Shown: piece by piece, positions 47,525 to 56,252 of the stretch
Layout of the letters: each line of letters opens with the position of its first letter
Position numbering within the stretch: position 1 is the stretch's first letter
IMG/VR virus record: IMGVR_UViG_3300025012_000045
Location: 36,075 to 100,074 of that record
From: a virus
Reading direction: 5' to 3' (one strand)
Length of the DNA: 64,000 nucleotides
Made by a program: the position numbers and the translations under genes
The notes under the pieces: generated by a model
Database searches by the model: none
What the model saw: the letters and a program-made list of their open reading frames with translations, nothing else
What the model was told of the DNA's origin: nothing

Positions 47525-47967
47525 AAAATAAAAAAATAGATGTTATTGAATTAACTGAATATCAACCTTCAGAATTTAATCCAAAACTCAAAGATTTTGA
47601 GATATTTGGAAAACACGGACTAATGAACGGAAGAATGCTTTCTGGGTCAAAATCAGGTTATCATGATAAGTACCCAGATCATTTAGTTATTTTTAATGCA
47701 AACATTGTTACAAAATCAAAGGGAAAAGTGATTTATGGTGATATTGATATTAATAAAGATATTGATACACTTAAAAAAATATCAGAAGAATTGGGAGAAC
47801 ATTTATATGTTTTATATGAAATGGATTGCAGGTTTGATACAGAGAAAGATGATATTAAAGAATTAATTAAAAATGCACTATGGTCAACAGATCCAGATTT
47901 TAAACCAAGTAGATTGGGTGAATATTGGACTTTTGATAAAAATGGAAAACCAAAAAGAAAAAAATAA
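47521..47967 (+). CDS. Conserved-looking hypothetical protein
   Basis: 148 residues. GLMNGRMLSGSKSGYHDKYP, DHLVIFNANIVTKSKGKVIY, GDIDINKDIDTLKKISEELG and LYVLYEMDCRFDTE look like a well-folded alpha/beta protein. It follows the short DUF3293-like paralog. Family function not known to me. Confidence 0.6.
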   Translation: MKNKKIDVIELTEYQPSEFNPKLKDFEIFGKHGLMNGRMLSGSKSGYHDKYPDHLVIFNANIVTKSKGKVIYGDIDINKDIDTLKKISEELGEHLYVLYEMDCRFDTEKDDIKELIKNALWSTDPDFKPSRLGEYWTFDKNGKPKRKK

Positions 47968-47972
47968 ATATT

Positions 47973-48176
47973 ATGAAAATACAGACAAAAATAATGGTAA
48001 GAGATGTTGGGCATCCAGATTATGAAATTCAATTGGAATTGGATTTCTTATATGTACCCCCACAACAAATTAGTAAAAGAGTAACATTCAATCTTGAAGG
48101 TAAAGAATTTGCATTTTATAATATGGAAGATGTTTTTACCATTCATGGTATTACAAGATATGTATATTTTAGATGA
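47973..48176 (+). CDS. Small beta-rich protein
   Basis: 67 residues, KIQTKIMVRDVGHPDYEIQL, with alternating hydrophobics throughout. Unknown. Confidence 0.5.
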   Translation: MKIQTKIMVRDVGHPDYEIQLELDFLYVPPQQISKRVTFNLEGKEFAFYNMEDVFTIHGITRYVYFR

Positions 48177-48229
48177 TAAATTGTATGAGATGGTTGAGAA
48201 TATTTAAGTTTTTAAATTAAATTTATCAG

Positions 48230-48547
48230 ATGAAAACAGAAACAATAATAATCGGGAAATTAACTTTGCAGATGTTAAAGGATATGGGCCCAGGTACTAT
48301 ATTTGCAAAAGGAGAAATATTAAATGAGGAATTGCCAACACCGATGGTATCACCATCTGAATATCCAAATTTAAAATTATGCTGGGTAGCAAAAAGAGGA
48401 GGATATTGGGATTGGACAATTTATATGGCTAAAGCAGAACAGGGATATGAATATGCTGAAACTAATGGAGACAAAACATATTCAGAAAATAATATACGTT
48501 TTCTTGTTCCTTGTGATGATGAAGCATTTAAAATGTTTAGAAAATAA
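48230..48547 (+). CDS. Hypothetical protein
   Basis: 105 residues. LTLQMLKDMGPGTIFAKGEI, KLCWVAKRGGYWDWTIYMAK. The GpGtiFa.G pattern is common in small phage proteins of unknown function. Confidence 0.55.
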   Translation: MKTETIIIGKLTLQMLKDMGPGTIFAKGEILNEELPTPMVSPSEYPNLKLCWVAKRGGYWDWTIYMAKAEQGYEYAETNGDKTYSENNIRFLVPCDDEAFKMFRK

Positions 48548-48567
48548 AATTATTAAAACCAAAACAA

Positions 48568-48870
48568 ATGTATCAAATAGTTGAAACTACGCATCAGCAG
48601 AAAATGACAATGTACATGAAATGTACAAAGAAAAAATTAGCAGAAATGTTGATTGCATGCAATGATGCATTAGATTTCCAAAATAAAAATAAAGAATTTC
48701 CAAATGAGCAATCCTATAAAACATTATCTGGATCATGTCATTGTTGCCCAGTATGTGATGGAAAAGGAATAGTTCCAAATGGATTTTATGCATCAGTATG
48801 TGGTTTTGGTACAACAACCTCAACTATCCCTGAAACATGCAGAAGTTGTAGTGGAAATGGATTTATTTAG
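48568..48870 (+). CDS. CxxCxGxG zinc-finger protein (soluble)
   Basis: 100 residues. A helical N-terminus is followed by CHCCPVCDGKG and CRSCSGNG, the DnaJ-type motifs seen in the exported pair at 11196 and 11502, without a signal sequence. Possibly an anti-regulator or chaperone-like binding protein. Confidence 0.65.
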   Translation: MYQIVETTHQQKMTMYMKCTKKKLAEMLIACNDALDFQNKNKEFPNEQSYKTLSGSCHCCPVCDGKGIVPNGFYASVCGFGTTTSTIPETCRSCSGNGFI

Positions 48871-48879
48871 GAATAAAAA

Positions 48880-49410
48880 ATGTTAAATAGAAAAATAATT
48901 TCAAGTAAAAAAGATTGGGGAACACCGTTAAAGTATGTCAATGCGGTTAAAGAAGTTTTTGACAATATAATAGAGTTGGACCCATGTTCCAATGAATATA
49001 GTATTGTTAATGCAAAAAAAGAAATACAACCACCAGAAAATGGTTTAGCTATTGATTGGGATTATAAAACAATATATGTTAATCCTCCGTATGGTAGAGA
49101 TAAAAATGTAAAGACAAATATTTCAGATTGGTTAAAAAAGTGTTCCGATAGTTATGAAAAATATAATAATGAGATATTGGCATTAATACCTGTATCAACA
49201 AATACAAAACATTGGAAAGAAAATATATTTAAAAGAGCAAATGGGATTTGTTTTTTAGAAGATACAAGATTGAAATTTTTAAATAAAGGAATAGAAGAAA
49301 AGAAAGGGGCACCGATATCATGTACAATGATTTATTGGGGGAATAATTATAATAAGTTTAAAGAGGTTTTTAGTAAATATGGGAAATGTTTTAAAATAAT
49401 ATTAAAATAA
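48880..49410 (+). CDS. Phage DNA N6-adenine methyltransferase (Dam family)
   Basis: 176 residues. KKDWGTPLKYVNAVKEVFDN, IELDPCSNEYSIVN, and catalytic motif IYVNPPYGR match the phage N-6-adenine methyltransferase family. LIPVSTNTKHW and CFLEDTRLKF follow in the usual order. Methylates phage DNA, probably against restriction. A second methylase follows at 50285. Confidence 0.85.
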   Translation: MLNRKIISSKKDWGTPLKYVNAVKEVFDNIIELDPCSNEYSIVNAKKEIQPPENGLAIDWDYKTIYVNPPYGRDKNVKTNISDWLKKCSDSYEKYNNEILALIPVSTNTKHWKENIFKRANGICFLEDTRLKFLNKGIEEKKGAPISCTMIYWGNNYNKFKEVFSKYGKCFKIILK

Positions 49411-49418
49411 TATTAAAA

Positions 49419-50297
49419 ATGTATCATTGTTGTACTCTTTCAGATTATAATTATCTTTTAAAGGGATTGGTTTTATATGATTCTTTAGAAAAATATACTA
49501 AAGAAGATTTTGTTTTATATTATTTTTGTCTTGATAATGAAACATATAATAAATTAAACGAATTAAATTTAAAACATATTATTCCAATAAATTTAAAAGA
49601 TTTAGAATATGATCATTTAGAATTACAAAACATTAAAAAACAAATAACATACCAAAATTATTGTTTTACTCTTTCTTCTTATTTTTGTTGGTATTTGTTA
49701 GAACATTGTATGTTACAAGATATATTATATATTGATAGTGACATAGTTTTTTATGATAGCTTAAAAAAGATATTTGATACTGTTAAGGATAAAAGTATAG
49801 GACTGATACGTCATCGTCATGTTTCCTATGGGCATTATGTGGGGTACTATAATGTAGGTATTATTTATTTTGATAATAAAGAAGGATTAAAATGCTGTGA
49901 ATTTTGGAAAGATTTAATGTTGAACCCCAACAATGAGTATTCAAAAGAATACGGAACTTGTGGGGACCAGAAATATTTGGAATTATTTGAAAAAAAATTT
50001 GATGGAGTTAAGATTATTGATGAAAATGGGATAGGATATTTTGCGCCATACAATCTAGATTTATATTCGTATGAAAATTTTTCAATAAATGATAAAAAAA
50101 TTATTTGGAATGGAAAAGAAGAAAAAATAATATTCAATCATTTTATTAAATTTAAACCAGATTTTGAAAATGATACCTATGTTCCAGTTGAAACATTGCA
50201 AGAATGGAATAAATTATCTAAAATTAAAGAGGTTGTTGAAATTTATAATGAATATTTTGAATTAAATAAAGAAATAAAAAATAGATGGTTGAACTGA
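49419..50297 (+). CDS. GT8-like glycosyltransferase
   Basis: 292 residues. CTLSDYNYLLKGLVLYDSL at the start, then ILYIDSDIVFYDSLKKIF (DxD), YYNVGIIYFDN and GDQKYLELF, the order expected of retaining GT-A enzymes. It overlaps the DNA methyltransferase by 13 nt. Confidence 0.75.
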   Translation: MYHCCTLSDYNYLLKGLVLYDSLEKYTKEDFVLYYFCLDNETYNKLNELNLKHIIPINLKDLEYDHLELQNIKKQITYQNYCFTLSSYFCWYLLEHCMLQDILYIDSDIVFYDSLKKIFDTVKDKSIGLIRHRHVSYGHYVGYYNVGIIYFDNKEGLKCCEFWKDLMLNPNNEYSKEYGTCGDQKYLELFEKKFDGVKIIDENGIGYFAPYNLDLYSYENFSINDKKIIWNGKEEKIIFNHFIKFKPDFENDTYVPVETLQEWNKLSKIKEVVEIYNEYFELNKEIKNRWLN

Positions 50298-51016
50298 ATA
50301 AAATATATCATGGAGATTGCCTTGATATTATGAAAAATATTCCAGATGATTATATAGATTTAATCACTGTAGATCCGCCATGGGGAGTCAATTTTTGCCA
50401 ATCCAGATTTTATAATGATGATAAACAAAATATTCTTAATATGCAAGAAATATGGCTAAAAGAAATGTATAGAGTTTTAAAAGATAATTGTCATTTATAT
50501 TTATTTACTCCAACTTTGGAAATTGATTCATGGGTATATAATATTAAAAAAATATTTAATTTTAAAAACGTGATTGCATCACAAGTTTTTGTAAACAACA
50601 GATACAATAAAGATAATTTCGGATGGGACCTGCAATTAATATTATATGCATCTAAAAATAAACCCAAAAGATTTAATCAGGTAGATTGGATACCTGCCAG
50701 TGATTCGTGGATTAAAGATAAAAGAAATATTAGTCCAAAGAAATGGACATATAAATATCCATCTTTTATTTCAAATAAAATAATAAGGTCAAATTATAAA
50801 AACGGTTCTGTTAGAAAAAGACAACATCCGAATGAAAAAAATCATGAATTAATTGAAAAATTTATTTTAATGAGTTCAAATAAAGGAGATATTGTTTTAG
50901 ATCCATTTGCTGGATGTTTTTCAACTTGTCTTGCTGCCAAAAATACAGGAAGAAATTATATTGGAATTGAATTAAATAAGGAATATTGTGAAATTGGAGA
51001 AAAAAGATTAAAATGA
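50285..51016 (+). CDS. Beta-class DNA N4/N6 methyltransferase
   Basis: 243 residues. Motif IV VDPPWGV precedes motif I LDPFAGCFSTCLAAK, so the order is beta-class. The N-terminus IYHGDCLDIMKNIPDDYIDL and GIELNKEYCEIGEKRL at the end are typical. DPPW favours adenine or cytosine-N4 methylation. No restriction partner adjoins, so a protective or regulatory role is likely. Confidence 0.85.
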   Translation: MVELNKIYHGDCLDIMKNIPDDYIDLITVDPPWGVNFCQSRFYNDDKQNILNMQEIWLKEMYRVLKDNCHLYLFTPTLEIDSWVYNIKKIFNFKNVIASQVFVNNRYNKDNFGWDLQLILYASKNKPKRFNQVDWIPASDSWIKDKRNISPKKWTYKYPSFISNKIIRSNYKNGSVRKRQHPNEKNHELIEKFILMSSNKGDIVLDPFAGCFSTCLAAKNTGRNYIGIELNKEYCEIGEKRLK

Positions 51017-51168
51017 AACAAAATTTGATTGAAAAAATTGAACGACAATTACTAACTATCTGGTGGGAAGTGGGTAGTAAAACTCACCAGTGCATCGTAG
51101 AGCGGATCATCTTTGAGCGGTTCAGAATAGATGGATGGGACATGGATATAGAAGTAAATTTAAATTAA
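51013..51168 (+). CDS. Small WW-containing protein 1
   Basis: 51 residues, NLIEKIERQLLTIWWEVGSK. ATGA-coupled to the methylase. Homolog of 51627-51788 (LIEKI..QL..IWW...S, ..DGW). Base composition is GC-richer than its surroundings between 51060 and 51140. Confidence 0.55.
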   Translation: MKQNLIEKIERQLLTIWWEVGSKTHQCIVERIIFERFRIDGWDMDIEVNLN

Positions 51169-51180
51169 AAATCAATAAAA

Positions 51181-51630
51181 ATGAAAACAATAACAGGTGA
51201 TTTAATAAAGCAAGCAAACGAGTTTGATATAATTGTTCATGGCTGCAATTGTTTTTGCACGATGGGTGCCGGTATTGCCAAACAAATTAAAGATAATTTT
51301 AATGAAGCACACTTGGTTGATATTCAAACTCAATATGGGGATAAAAACAAATTAGGAACAATAACTTATACAAAAAATACTAAACCGATAATTGTTAACG
51401 CATATTCCCAATATAAATATACAAGAGATGAGGTGGATGTTGATTATGAAGCAATAAGAAGCTGTATGAAAGAAATTAAAAATAAATTTAGTGGAAAGAA
51501 AATAGGTATGCCATTAATTGGGTGCGGTTTGGCCGGTGGGGCCTGGTCAATTATTAGTGAGATTATAGAAGAAGAATTAGAAAATGAAGATATAACAATT
51601 GTTAAATGGGATAAAAATACTAAGATTTGA
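51181..51630 (+). CDS. Macro domain (ADP-ribose-binding/hydrolase) protein
   Basis: 149 residues, the whole length of one macro domain. GDLIKQANEFDIIVHGCNCF, CTMGAGIAKQIK, then IGMPLIGCGLAGGAW. The N and G-rich loop that bind ADP-ribose are present. It resembles phage Appr-1''-p processing proteins that remove or bind ADP-ribose, and could counter host ADP-ribosylation or process products of the ART-like protein at 28017 (inference). Confidence 0.85.
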   Translation: MKTITGDLIKQANEFDIIVHGCNCFCTMGAGIAKQIKDNFNEAHLVDIQTQYGDKNKLGTITYTKNTKPIIVNAYSQYKYTRDEVDVDYEAIRSCMKEIKNKFSGKKIGMPLIGCGLAGGAWSIISEIIEEELENEDITIVKWDKNTKI

Positions 51631-51788
51631 TTGAAAAAATTAAAATACAATTACCAATTATTTGGTGGAAAACAGATAGCAATATATATGGCATTAAAAT
51701 AAAAGATTCATCAGGAAAAATACATTATTTTAACAAAGATGGTACTTATGATGGTTGGTCAAGAGATGTGAATATTAATGAGAATTAA
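51627..51788 (+). CDS. Small WW-containing protein 2 (TTG start)
   Basis: 53 residues. TTG at 51627 overlaps the macro gene stop. There is no room for an ATG because an in-frame stop lies at 51621. LIEKIKIQLPIIWWKTDSN and DGTYDGWSRD align with the small gene at 51013. The two copies flank the macro-domain gene. Confidence 0.5.
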   Translation: MIEKIKIQLPIIWWKTDSNIYGIKIKDSSGKIHYFNKDGTYDGWSRDVNINEN

Positions 51789-51804
51789 ATTATAAAATAT
51801 AAAA

Positions 51805-52626
51805 ATGAAAATATTAAAAAGTGAATATATGTCCTGGGGGAATGATCCAGATCTTGGAGAGAAACTTATTGGCCATGGGTTAATTAAGAATAAACATTTA
51901 CTATTTGAAGATTACTCTTACGTGTTCATTGCTCTTTCTCCCTTAATTAATAACCAAGGAATTTTTAAGACACAACAAATAATTGATGATATTTGTAAAG
52001 AAAATAACAATACAAAATTAATATTTGTTTGTCAGCATATATTTGTTGATAAAATAAACTGGCATAATAATATCGTATTTTCAACACATGTAATAAAAGA
52101 TAATAAAAATATTATTCCAATACCGCATTATAGTGCAACATATAATAAAGCATTAATAAAAGAAGAAAGAGATATATTATTTAGTTTTGTGGGTCATTCT
52201 GGAACACATCCAATAAGAGAATATTTTGTTAAAAAATATCCAGACAAATGTTTTTCAACAGAAGGAGAATGGATGAGTAAAAAATATAAGAATAAATATA
52301 TAGAATTGTTAGGAAAAAGTAAATTTAGTTTATGTATCCGTGGGACCGGTCCAAGTAGTCTCAGAATTTATGAAAGTTTATATATGGGGAGTGTACCTAT
52401 TATTATTTCAGACGATTTAGTATTACCTTTGAGTAATATATTTAATTGGGATAGGGTTTCTGTTAGAATTAATGAAAATGAAATTGATAATTTGGAAGAT
52501 ATTTTATTTACATATTCAGATGAAGAAGTGAAAGAAATGTCAAAATTGGGTCAAAATTTTTGGGAAGAATATTGTTCTGACGTAAACTTGTATAAAACAA
52601 TTATTGAAATTTTAAAGAATAAATAA
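51805..52626 (+). CDS. Exostosin-like (GT47) glycosyltransferase
   Basis: 273 residues. The C-terminal half has SKFSLCIRGTGPSSLRIYES, LYMGSVPIIISDDLVLPL and WDRVSVRI, the exostosin donor-site pattern. LFSFVGHSGTHPIRE is the linker region. Likely transfers a sugar within the phage's glycan pathway. Confidence 0.75.
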   Translation: MKILKSEYMSWGNDPDLGEKLIGHGLIKNKHLLFEDYSYVFIALSPLINNQGIFKTQQIIDDICKENNNTKLIFVCQHIFVDKINWHNNIVFSTHVIKDNKNIIPIPHYSATYNKALIKEERDILFSFVGHSGTHPIREYFVKKYPDKCFSTEGEWMSKKYKNKYIELLGKSKFSLCIRGTGPSSLRIYESLYMGSVPIIISDDLVLPLSNIFNWDRVSVRINENEIDNLEDILFTYSDEEVKEMSKLGQNFWEEYCSDVNLYKTIIEILKNK

Positions 52627-52793
52627 TGAATAAAAAAGAAATAAATTGGAATAAAATATTAACTCCTTTGGTTATTGACAAATTGACAATAGTTAGGAAC
52701 ACAATGAGATGGGAAGAATATAATATTGCCAGAGAGGTAACTAATAATTGGATGAAATTTATTAAAAGAAATTTTAAACCAAAAAATAAATAA
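52626..52793 (+). CDS. Small helical protein
   Basis: 55 residues, ATG overlapping the previous stop (TAATG). NWNKILTPLVIDKLTIVRNT, basic C-terminus. Unknown. Confidence 0.5.
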   Translation: MNKKEINWNKILTPLVIDKLTIVRNTMRWEEYNIAREVTNNWMKFIKRNFKPKNK

Positions 52794-52807
52794 TTACTAA
52801 GGGGGGA

Positions 52808-52838
52808 TTGATTATTTAGATTATTTTATTTATCTTTG
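52808..52838 (+). promoter_or_regulatory. Host-type (-33/-7) promoter
   Basis: TTG at 52808, 20-nt spacer, TATCTTTG at 52831-52838. It drives the gene at 52892; the leader holds a 4-codon ATG frame. Confidence 0.7.
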
Positions 52839-52891
52839 TGATTAATTAACTGAATTATTAACTATTTAAAAAATAAAAATATGAAAAAACA

Positions 52892-53740
52892 ATGAAAACA
52901 ACAGCATTTAAATCAGAATATACTGGAGAGTTATTTGAAACAAAAAAGGAATATAATCTTCATATAAAAAAGTATAAAATACAAAAAAAAGAAGCAGAGA
53001 AGCAAAATTTATTTATTTTAAAATCAAAAGAAATGAGACAAATGCCACGCTTAACCGCAGTTTCAATAGAAGATTTTAGAGAAAAAGCATTTAATATTAT
53101 AAACGTATTAAACGACAATAATCCAGATAAATTTTTAGGATTATTTATTGAGGCTAGGAATTTTGGTTGGGTAAGCGATACTCATTCTGCACCAATTGGT
53201 GGGGAACAAAATTTTTCACAAAATGATGATAAACCAAAAGGATATAATGGTTGGAATGGGCGAATAACTTTTATTCTTTCAGAAGAAAAAAATACAGGAG
53301 AAAATAGAAATAAAATTGAAAATCTTATACAAAGGTTTCCAGGAATAAATATTGGCTGTGGCGGATATGGAGGAAATGAATATGACGGAATAAAGGGATA
53401 TGTTCTTTCTTATGAACTCAGATTATATCTTGACGATTTTCCTATATTAAAATCAAAATATAAAAAATATTTGAAATTACAAGATAATTATCAGCAATGG
53501 AATGAAAAAGTTAATAAGTTGTTTGAAGAAAAAAATAATTCTGATGAGGAAATGATTTCATATAAAAATGTAGAATCTGAATTATCTGACCAATTTCATA
53601 AAATAGAAAATAAATTAAATAATATTAGTAAATCAATAAATTTACGGCAACAAACAAATAACCAGCAAATTTTATCTGATAATCCTTTTGCTGAACTCGG
53701 AGATCTGGAAGACCTAGAAATTAAATTAAAAATTAAATAA
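52892..53740 (+). CDS. Hypothetical early protein
   Basis: 282 residues. A zinc-finger-like opening (SEYTGELFETKKEYNLHIKK) but without cysteines. Centre FLGLFIEARNFGWVSDTHSA and GINIGCGGYGGNEYDGIKGY. The C-terminal 100 residues are coiled-coil and acidic. Unknown. Confidence 0.6.
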   Translation: MKTTAFKSEYTGELFETKKEYNLHIKKYKIQKKEAEKQNLFILKSKEMRQMPRLTAVSIEDFREKAFNIINVLNDNNPDKFLGLFIEARNFGWVSDTHSAPIGGEQNFSQNDDKPKGYNGWNGRITFILSEEKNTGENRNKIENLIQRFPGINIGCGGYGGNEYDGIKGYVLSYELRLYLDDFPILKSKYKKYLKLQDNYQQWNEKVNKLFEEKNNSDEEMISYKNVESELSDQFHKIENKLNNISKSINLRQQTNNQQILSDNPFAELGDLEDLEIKLKIK

Positions 53741-53741
53741 A

Positions 53742-54050
53742 ATGAAACTAAATTTAATCAGTACCAAAGAAATTTTGGAATTAGAAAAAGAAATCGGATA
53801 TGAATTAGAAGTGAATGAACGCCCAACACATTCGGGATTGAGTCGATACTATGTAAGTTTCAAAGAAGGTGAAAGTATGGAAGGTGGTTGTTTGGTGGGG
53901 TATTCTGGAAACGGAAATACCATTGATGAGGCATTACAAGATTATTGTAAAAAAATTAGTTGCCGAAGAATGGCATTTGGTGCTTGTACAAATAGCCGAA
54001 AAGAAATTTTATTTCCAAAATTGGTTCATACAAAATTGCTCAGTCAATAA
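53742..54050 (+). CDS. Hypothetical protein
   Basis: 102 residues. RPTHSGLSRYYVSFKEGESM, GYSGNGNTIDEALQDYCKKI. The TIDEAL.DYC segment resembles HicB-like or small phage recognition folds, not enough to assign. 1 nt after the previous gene. Confidence 0.55.
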   Translation: MKLNLISTKEILELEKEIGYELEVNERPTHSGLSRYYVSFKEGESMEGGCLVGYSGNGNTIDEALQDYCKKISCRRMAFGACTNSRKEILFPKLVHTKLLSQ

Positions 54051-54082
54051 TTGTGTGGTTGGGCTTGTTGTAATACAAAAAT

Positions 54083-54949
54083 ATGAAAAAAAATAAAAAA
54101 CAATCTTTATTTTACAATGACATGATTTCCATAATGAAAAAAATATTAAAGGATTTATATGAAAATACAGAATATTGGGGGAAATCAGAATATGGAGTTG
54201 AGGGAATAATTAAACCAATAACAAATCAAGATAATGAAGAATGGTCAAATTATAATTTTATAAATACAAATACTTCAACAATATGGAAAGTTATTGACCC
54301 ACATATGAAAGAATTATATGAAACTGGAAATTATAAGATAAATGGATGTTTGAATTTTCCTATTCCAAACAATAATAAAGGAATTGAAGAATTTAATGAA
54401 GATGAATATAATCCAAATAAGTATTGGTTTGAATTTATGTGGGAAATGAGAGAAGAATTATATGGATTAAATAGTAAAATAAAAGATGATATTATTTCAA
54501 CAATTAATATAACAAGAGGAAAGGGAAATAGATTGGAAAATTATCTTGTTAAATCATTAAATGATTCTGAAATTACAAATGATGCAGAAATATCGGGTGG
54601 TGCAGGAAACCCATCAGATTTTAAAGGAATTGATGTTACTTTTACTTTAAACGGACAAAGAAAAGAAGCACAAGTAAAATCTCTTATTGATATAAGTGAA
54701 ATTGAAAATGATTATTTGATTAAATCATTAATGTTAGATAAAATATATCCACAAGATATATTGATATTATCAAAAGAAATTGAACAAAATGAAATATATG
54801 AATTTTATATATTTAATAATCCAAAAGATGATATTAAAAACTTGGGAAATAACCAATATATGATTGATAAAACATATTTGTTATATGGGTTGAGATATGA
54901 TAATGGAAAAGTTCAACATAAAAAAATAAATAATTTAATATTAAATTAA
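54083..54949 (+). CDS. PD-(D/E)xK nuclease-fold-like protein
   Basis: 288 residues. Helical N-terminus. Residues ~150-200 contain GNRLENYLVKSLN, SDFKGIDVTFTLNGQRKEAQVKS, the E...D...QxK arrangement of PD-(D/E)xK nucleases. It could be a restriction-like or repair nuclease. Confidence 0.5.
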   Translation: MKKNKKQSLFYNDMISIMKKILKDLYENTEYWGKSEYGVEGIIKPITNQDNEEWSNYNFINTNTSTIWKVIDPHMKELYETGNYKINGCLNFPIPNNNKGIEEFNEDEYNPNKYWFEFMWEMREELYGLNSKIKDDIISTINITRGKGNRLENYLVKSLNDSEITNDAEISGGAGNPSDFKGIDVTFTLNGQRKEAQVKSLIDISEIENDYLIKSLMLDKIYPQDILILSKEIEQNEIYEFYIFNNPKDDIKNLGNNQYMIDKTYLLYGLRYDNGKVQHKKINNLILN

Positions 54950-55024
54950 ATGAATAACTTGAAAAAACAATTAACCAGTAAAAATTTATCAAAGATATTT
55001 GATAAGTATTTGAACTTTTTTTAA
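54950..55024 (+). pseudogene. Truncated copy of the gene at 55983
   Basis: 24 codons, MNNLKKQLTSKNLSKIFDKY then a T-rich end. The first 20 residues match the start of the 55983 protein (MKKNIKQLNSKNIKEIIDNY). The HNH gene lies between the truncated and intact copies, pointing to duplication or insertion at this site. Confidence 0.5.
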
Positions 55025-55032
55025 ACTTTTTT

Positions 55033-55066
55033 AATTTATCGACTATTTATATAGAAACGATAAATT
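55033..55066 (+). promoter_or_regulatory. Perfect palindrome with late motif in loop
   Basis: AATTTATCG (55033-55041) pairs perfectly with CGATAAATT (55058-55066) around a loop ACTATTTATATAGAAA carrying TATTTATA (55044-55051). The 3' arm ends at ATG 55067. Third case of the arrangement at 37007 and 40701. Confidence 0.65.
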
Positions 55067-56011
55067 ATGAAAGAAACAAATATTAAACAACAATGGGAAG
55101 AAAAAGAAAATACTTTACAGAAGAAGAACAACTCACAGCAAAGCGAGAAAGACAAATGCGGCATTATTGGAGAAATCAAAAACGACTTCAAAAAGAATCC
55201 AGAGAACGGTATTATAGAAAGAAAAAAGAAGATTTGCACTAAATGTAGAATTGAAAAATTATTATCAGAATTTAATAAACATTCTAGTACAAAAGATAAA
55301 CGGCAATCGCAATGCAAAAGTTGTACAAAGAAAAGTAGTAAAAATTGGAGAAAAAATAATCCTGATAAGGTAAAAGAAAATTATAAGAATCGGAAAGAAA
55401 ATGATCCAGAATATAATAAAAAATATTATTACAAAAATAAAGAAAAAGAAGTTAAAAGATCTTTAAAATGGCATAAAAATAATCCTGAAAAATCAAGAGA
55501 AAAAAGTAAAAAATGGCAAAATAATAATCCTGATAAGGTAAAAGAAATAAAAAAAAATTGGAGAAAAAATAACCCTGACAAGGTAAAAGAAGATAATAAG
55601 AATTGGAAAGAAAATAATAAAGATGCTATTTTAAAATATAATAATAATTATTTTAAACAGAGAAGAAAAACCGATCCATTATTTAAATTAAGTGGAAATA
55701 TAAGAACTATGTTACATAAGTGTTTAAAATTAACTAATACAAAAAAAGAAAATCATACATTTGAAATATTAGGATATACCCCTGAAAAATTAAAACTAAG
55801 ACTGGAAATGAATTTTACAGATAAAATGAATTGGGACAACTATGGAACATATTGGGAGATTGATCATAAATTACCAATTGATTATTTAATAAAAAAAGGA
55901 ATAACCGACCCAAAAATAATAAATGCTTTATTAAATTTGCAACCATTAACTTGTGAAAAAAATAGATCCAAAAAAAATAATTATGAAAAAAAATATAAAA
56001 CAATTAAATAG
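55067..56011 (+). CDS. HNH homing endonuclease with NNPDKVKE repeats
   Basis: 314 residues if started at 55067. From residue ~55: zinc module KICTKCRIEKLLSEF...SQCKSCTKK, repeats WRKNNPDKVKE (six or so), HNH WDNYGTYWEIDHKLPIDYL and LLNLQPLTCEKN. The first ~50 residues are low-complexity and overlap a conserved small frame (55093-55242). A start nearer the zinc module or a frameshift fusion is possible. Its 3' end overlaps the next gene by 29 nt. Confidence 0.75.
   Translation: MKETNIKQQWEEKENTLQKKNNSQQSEKDKCGIIGEIKNDFKKNPENGIIERKKKICTKCRIEKLLSEFNKHSSTKDKRQSQCKSCTKKSSKNWRKNNPDKVKENYKNRKENDPEYNKKYYYKNKEKEVKRSLKWHKNNPEKSREKSKKWQNNNPDKVKEIKKNWRKNNPDKVKEDNKNWKENNKDAILKYNNNYFKQRRKTDPLFKLSGNIRTMLHKCLKLTNTKKENHTFEILGYTPEKLKLRLEMNFTDKMNWDNYGTYWEIDHKLPIDYLIKKGITDPKIINALLNLQPLTCEKNRSKKNNYEKKYKTIK
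55093..55242 (+). CDS. MGRxxKY small basic protein overlapping the HNH frame
   Basis: 49 residues, MGRKRKYFTEEEQLTAKRER through RNQKRLQKESRERYYRKKKE. Homolog of the 40765 peptide (about 21 of 49 identical plus K/R and Y/F exchanges). It ends within the codons of the HNH zinc module. Confidence 0.5.
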   Translation: MGRKRKYFTEEEQLTAKRERQMRHYWRNQKRLQKESRERYYRKKKEDLH

Positions 56012-56252
56012 TAAAAATATAAAAGAAATAATTGATAACTATCCTACGAGGTACAAAGAGGGGTTTATGGGGGCAGAAATAAATTCTTTTTTGGAAGAAT
56101 ATAATCTTGATAAAGAAAAATTTTATGAAAAATTAGGTATAAATACTGTCATGGTTATTGGTGGCGAGACAATTACATATCATTGCGATATTTACATTGC
56201 GTTAAACTGTTTAATAGGGAATAGGGAAAAAAATATACATGAATGGGATTAA
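55983..56252 (+). CDS. Hypothetical protein
   Basis: 89 residues from ATG 55983 (AATTATG). KEGFMGAEINSFLEEYNLDK, VMVIGGETITYHCDIYIALN. Compact alpha/beta fold. A truncated copy of its start lies at 54950. Confidence 0.55.
   Translation: MKKNIKQLNSKNIKEIIDNYPTRYKEGFMGAEINSFLEEYNLDKEKFYEKLGINTVMVIGGETITYHCDIYIALNCLIGNREKNIHEWD

Noticed and set aside
51060-51140. GC-richer patch with a tRNA-like look (GGTTCAG segment)
   Set aside because: No acceptor stem or anticodon arm can be folded, and the stretch is the coding sequence of a small protein with a paralog at 51627.
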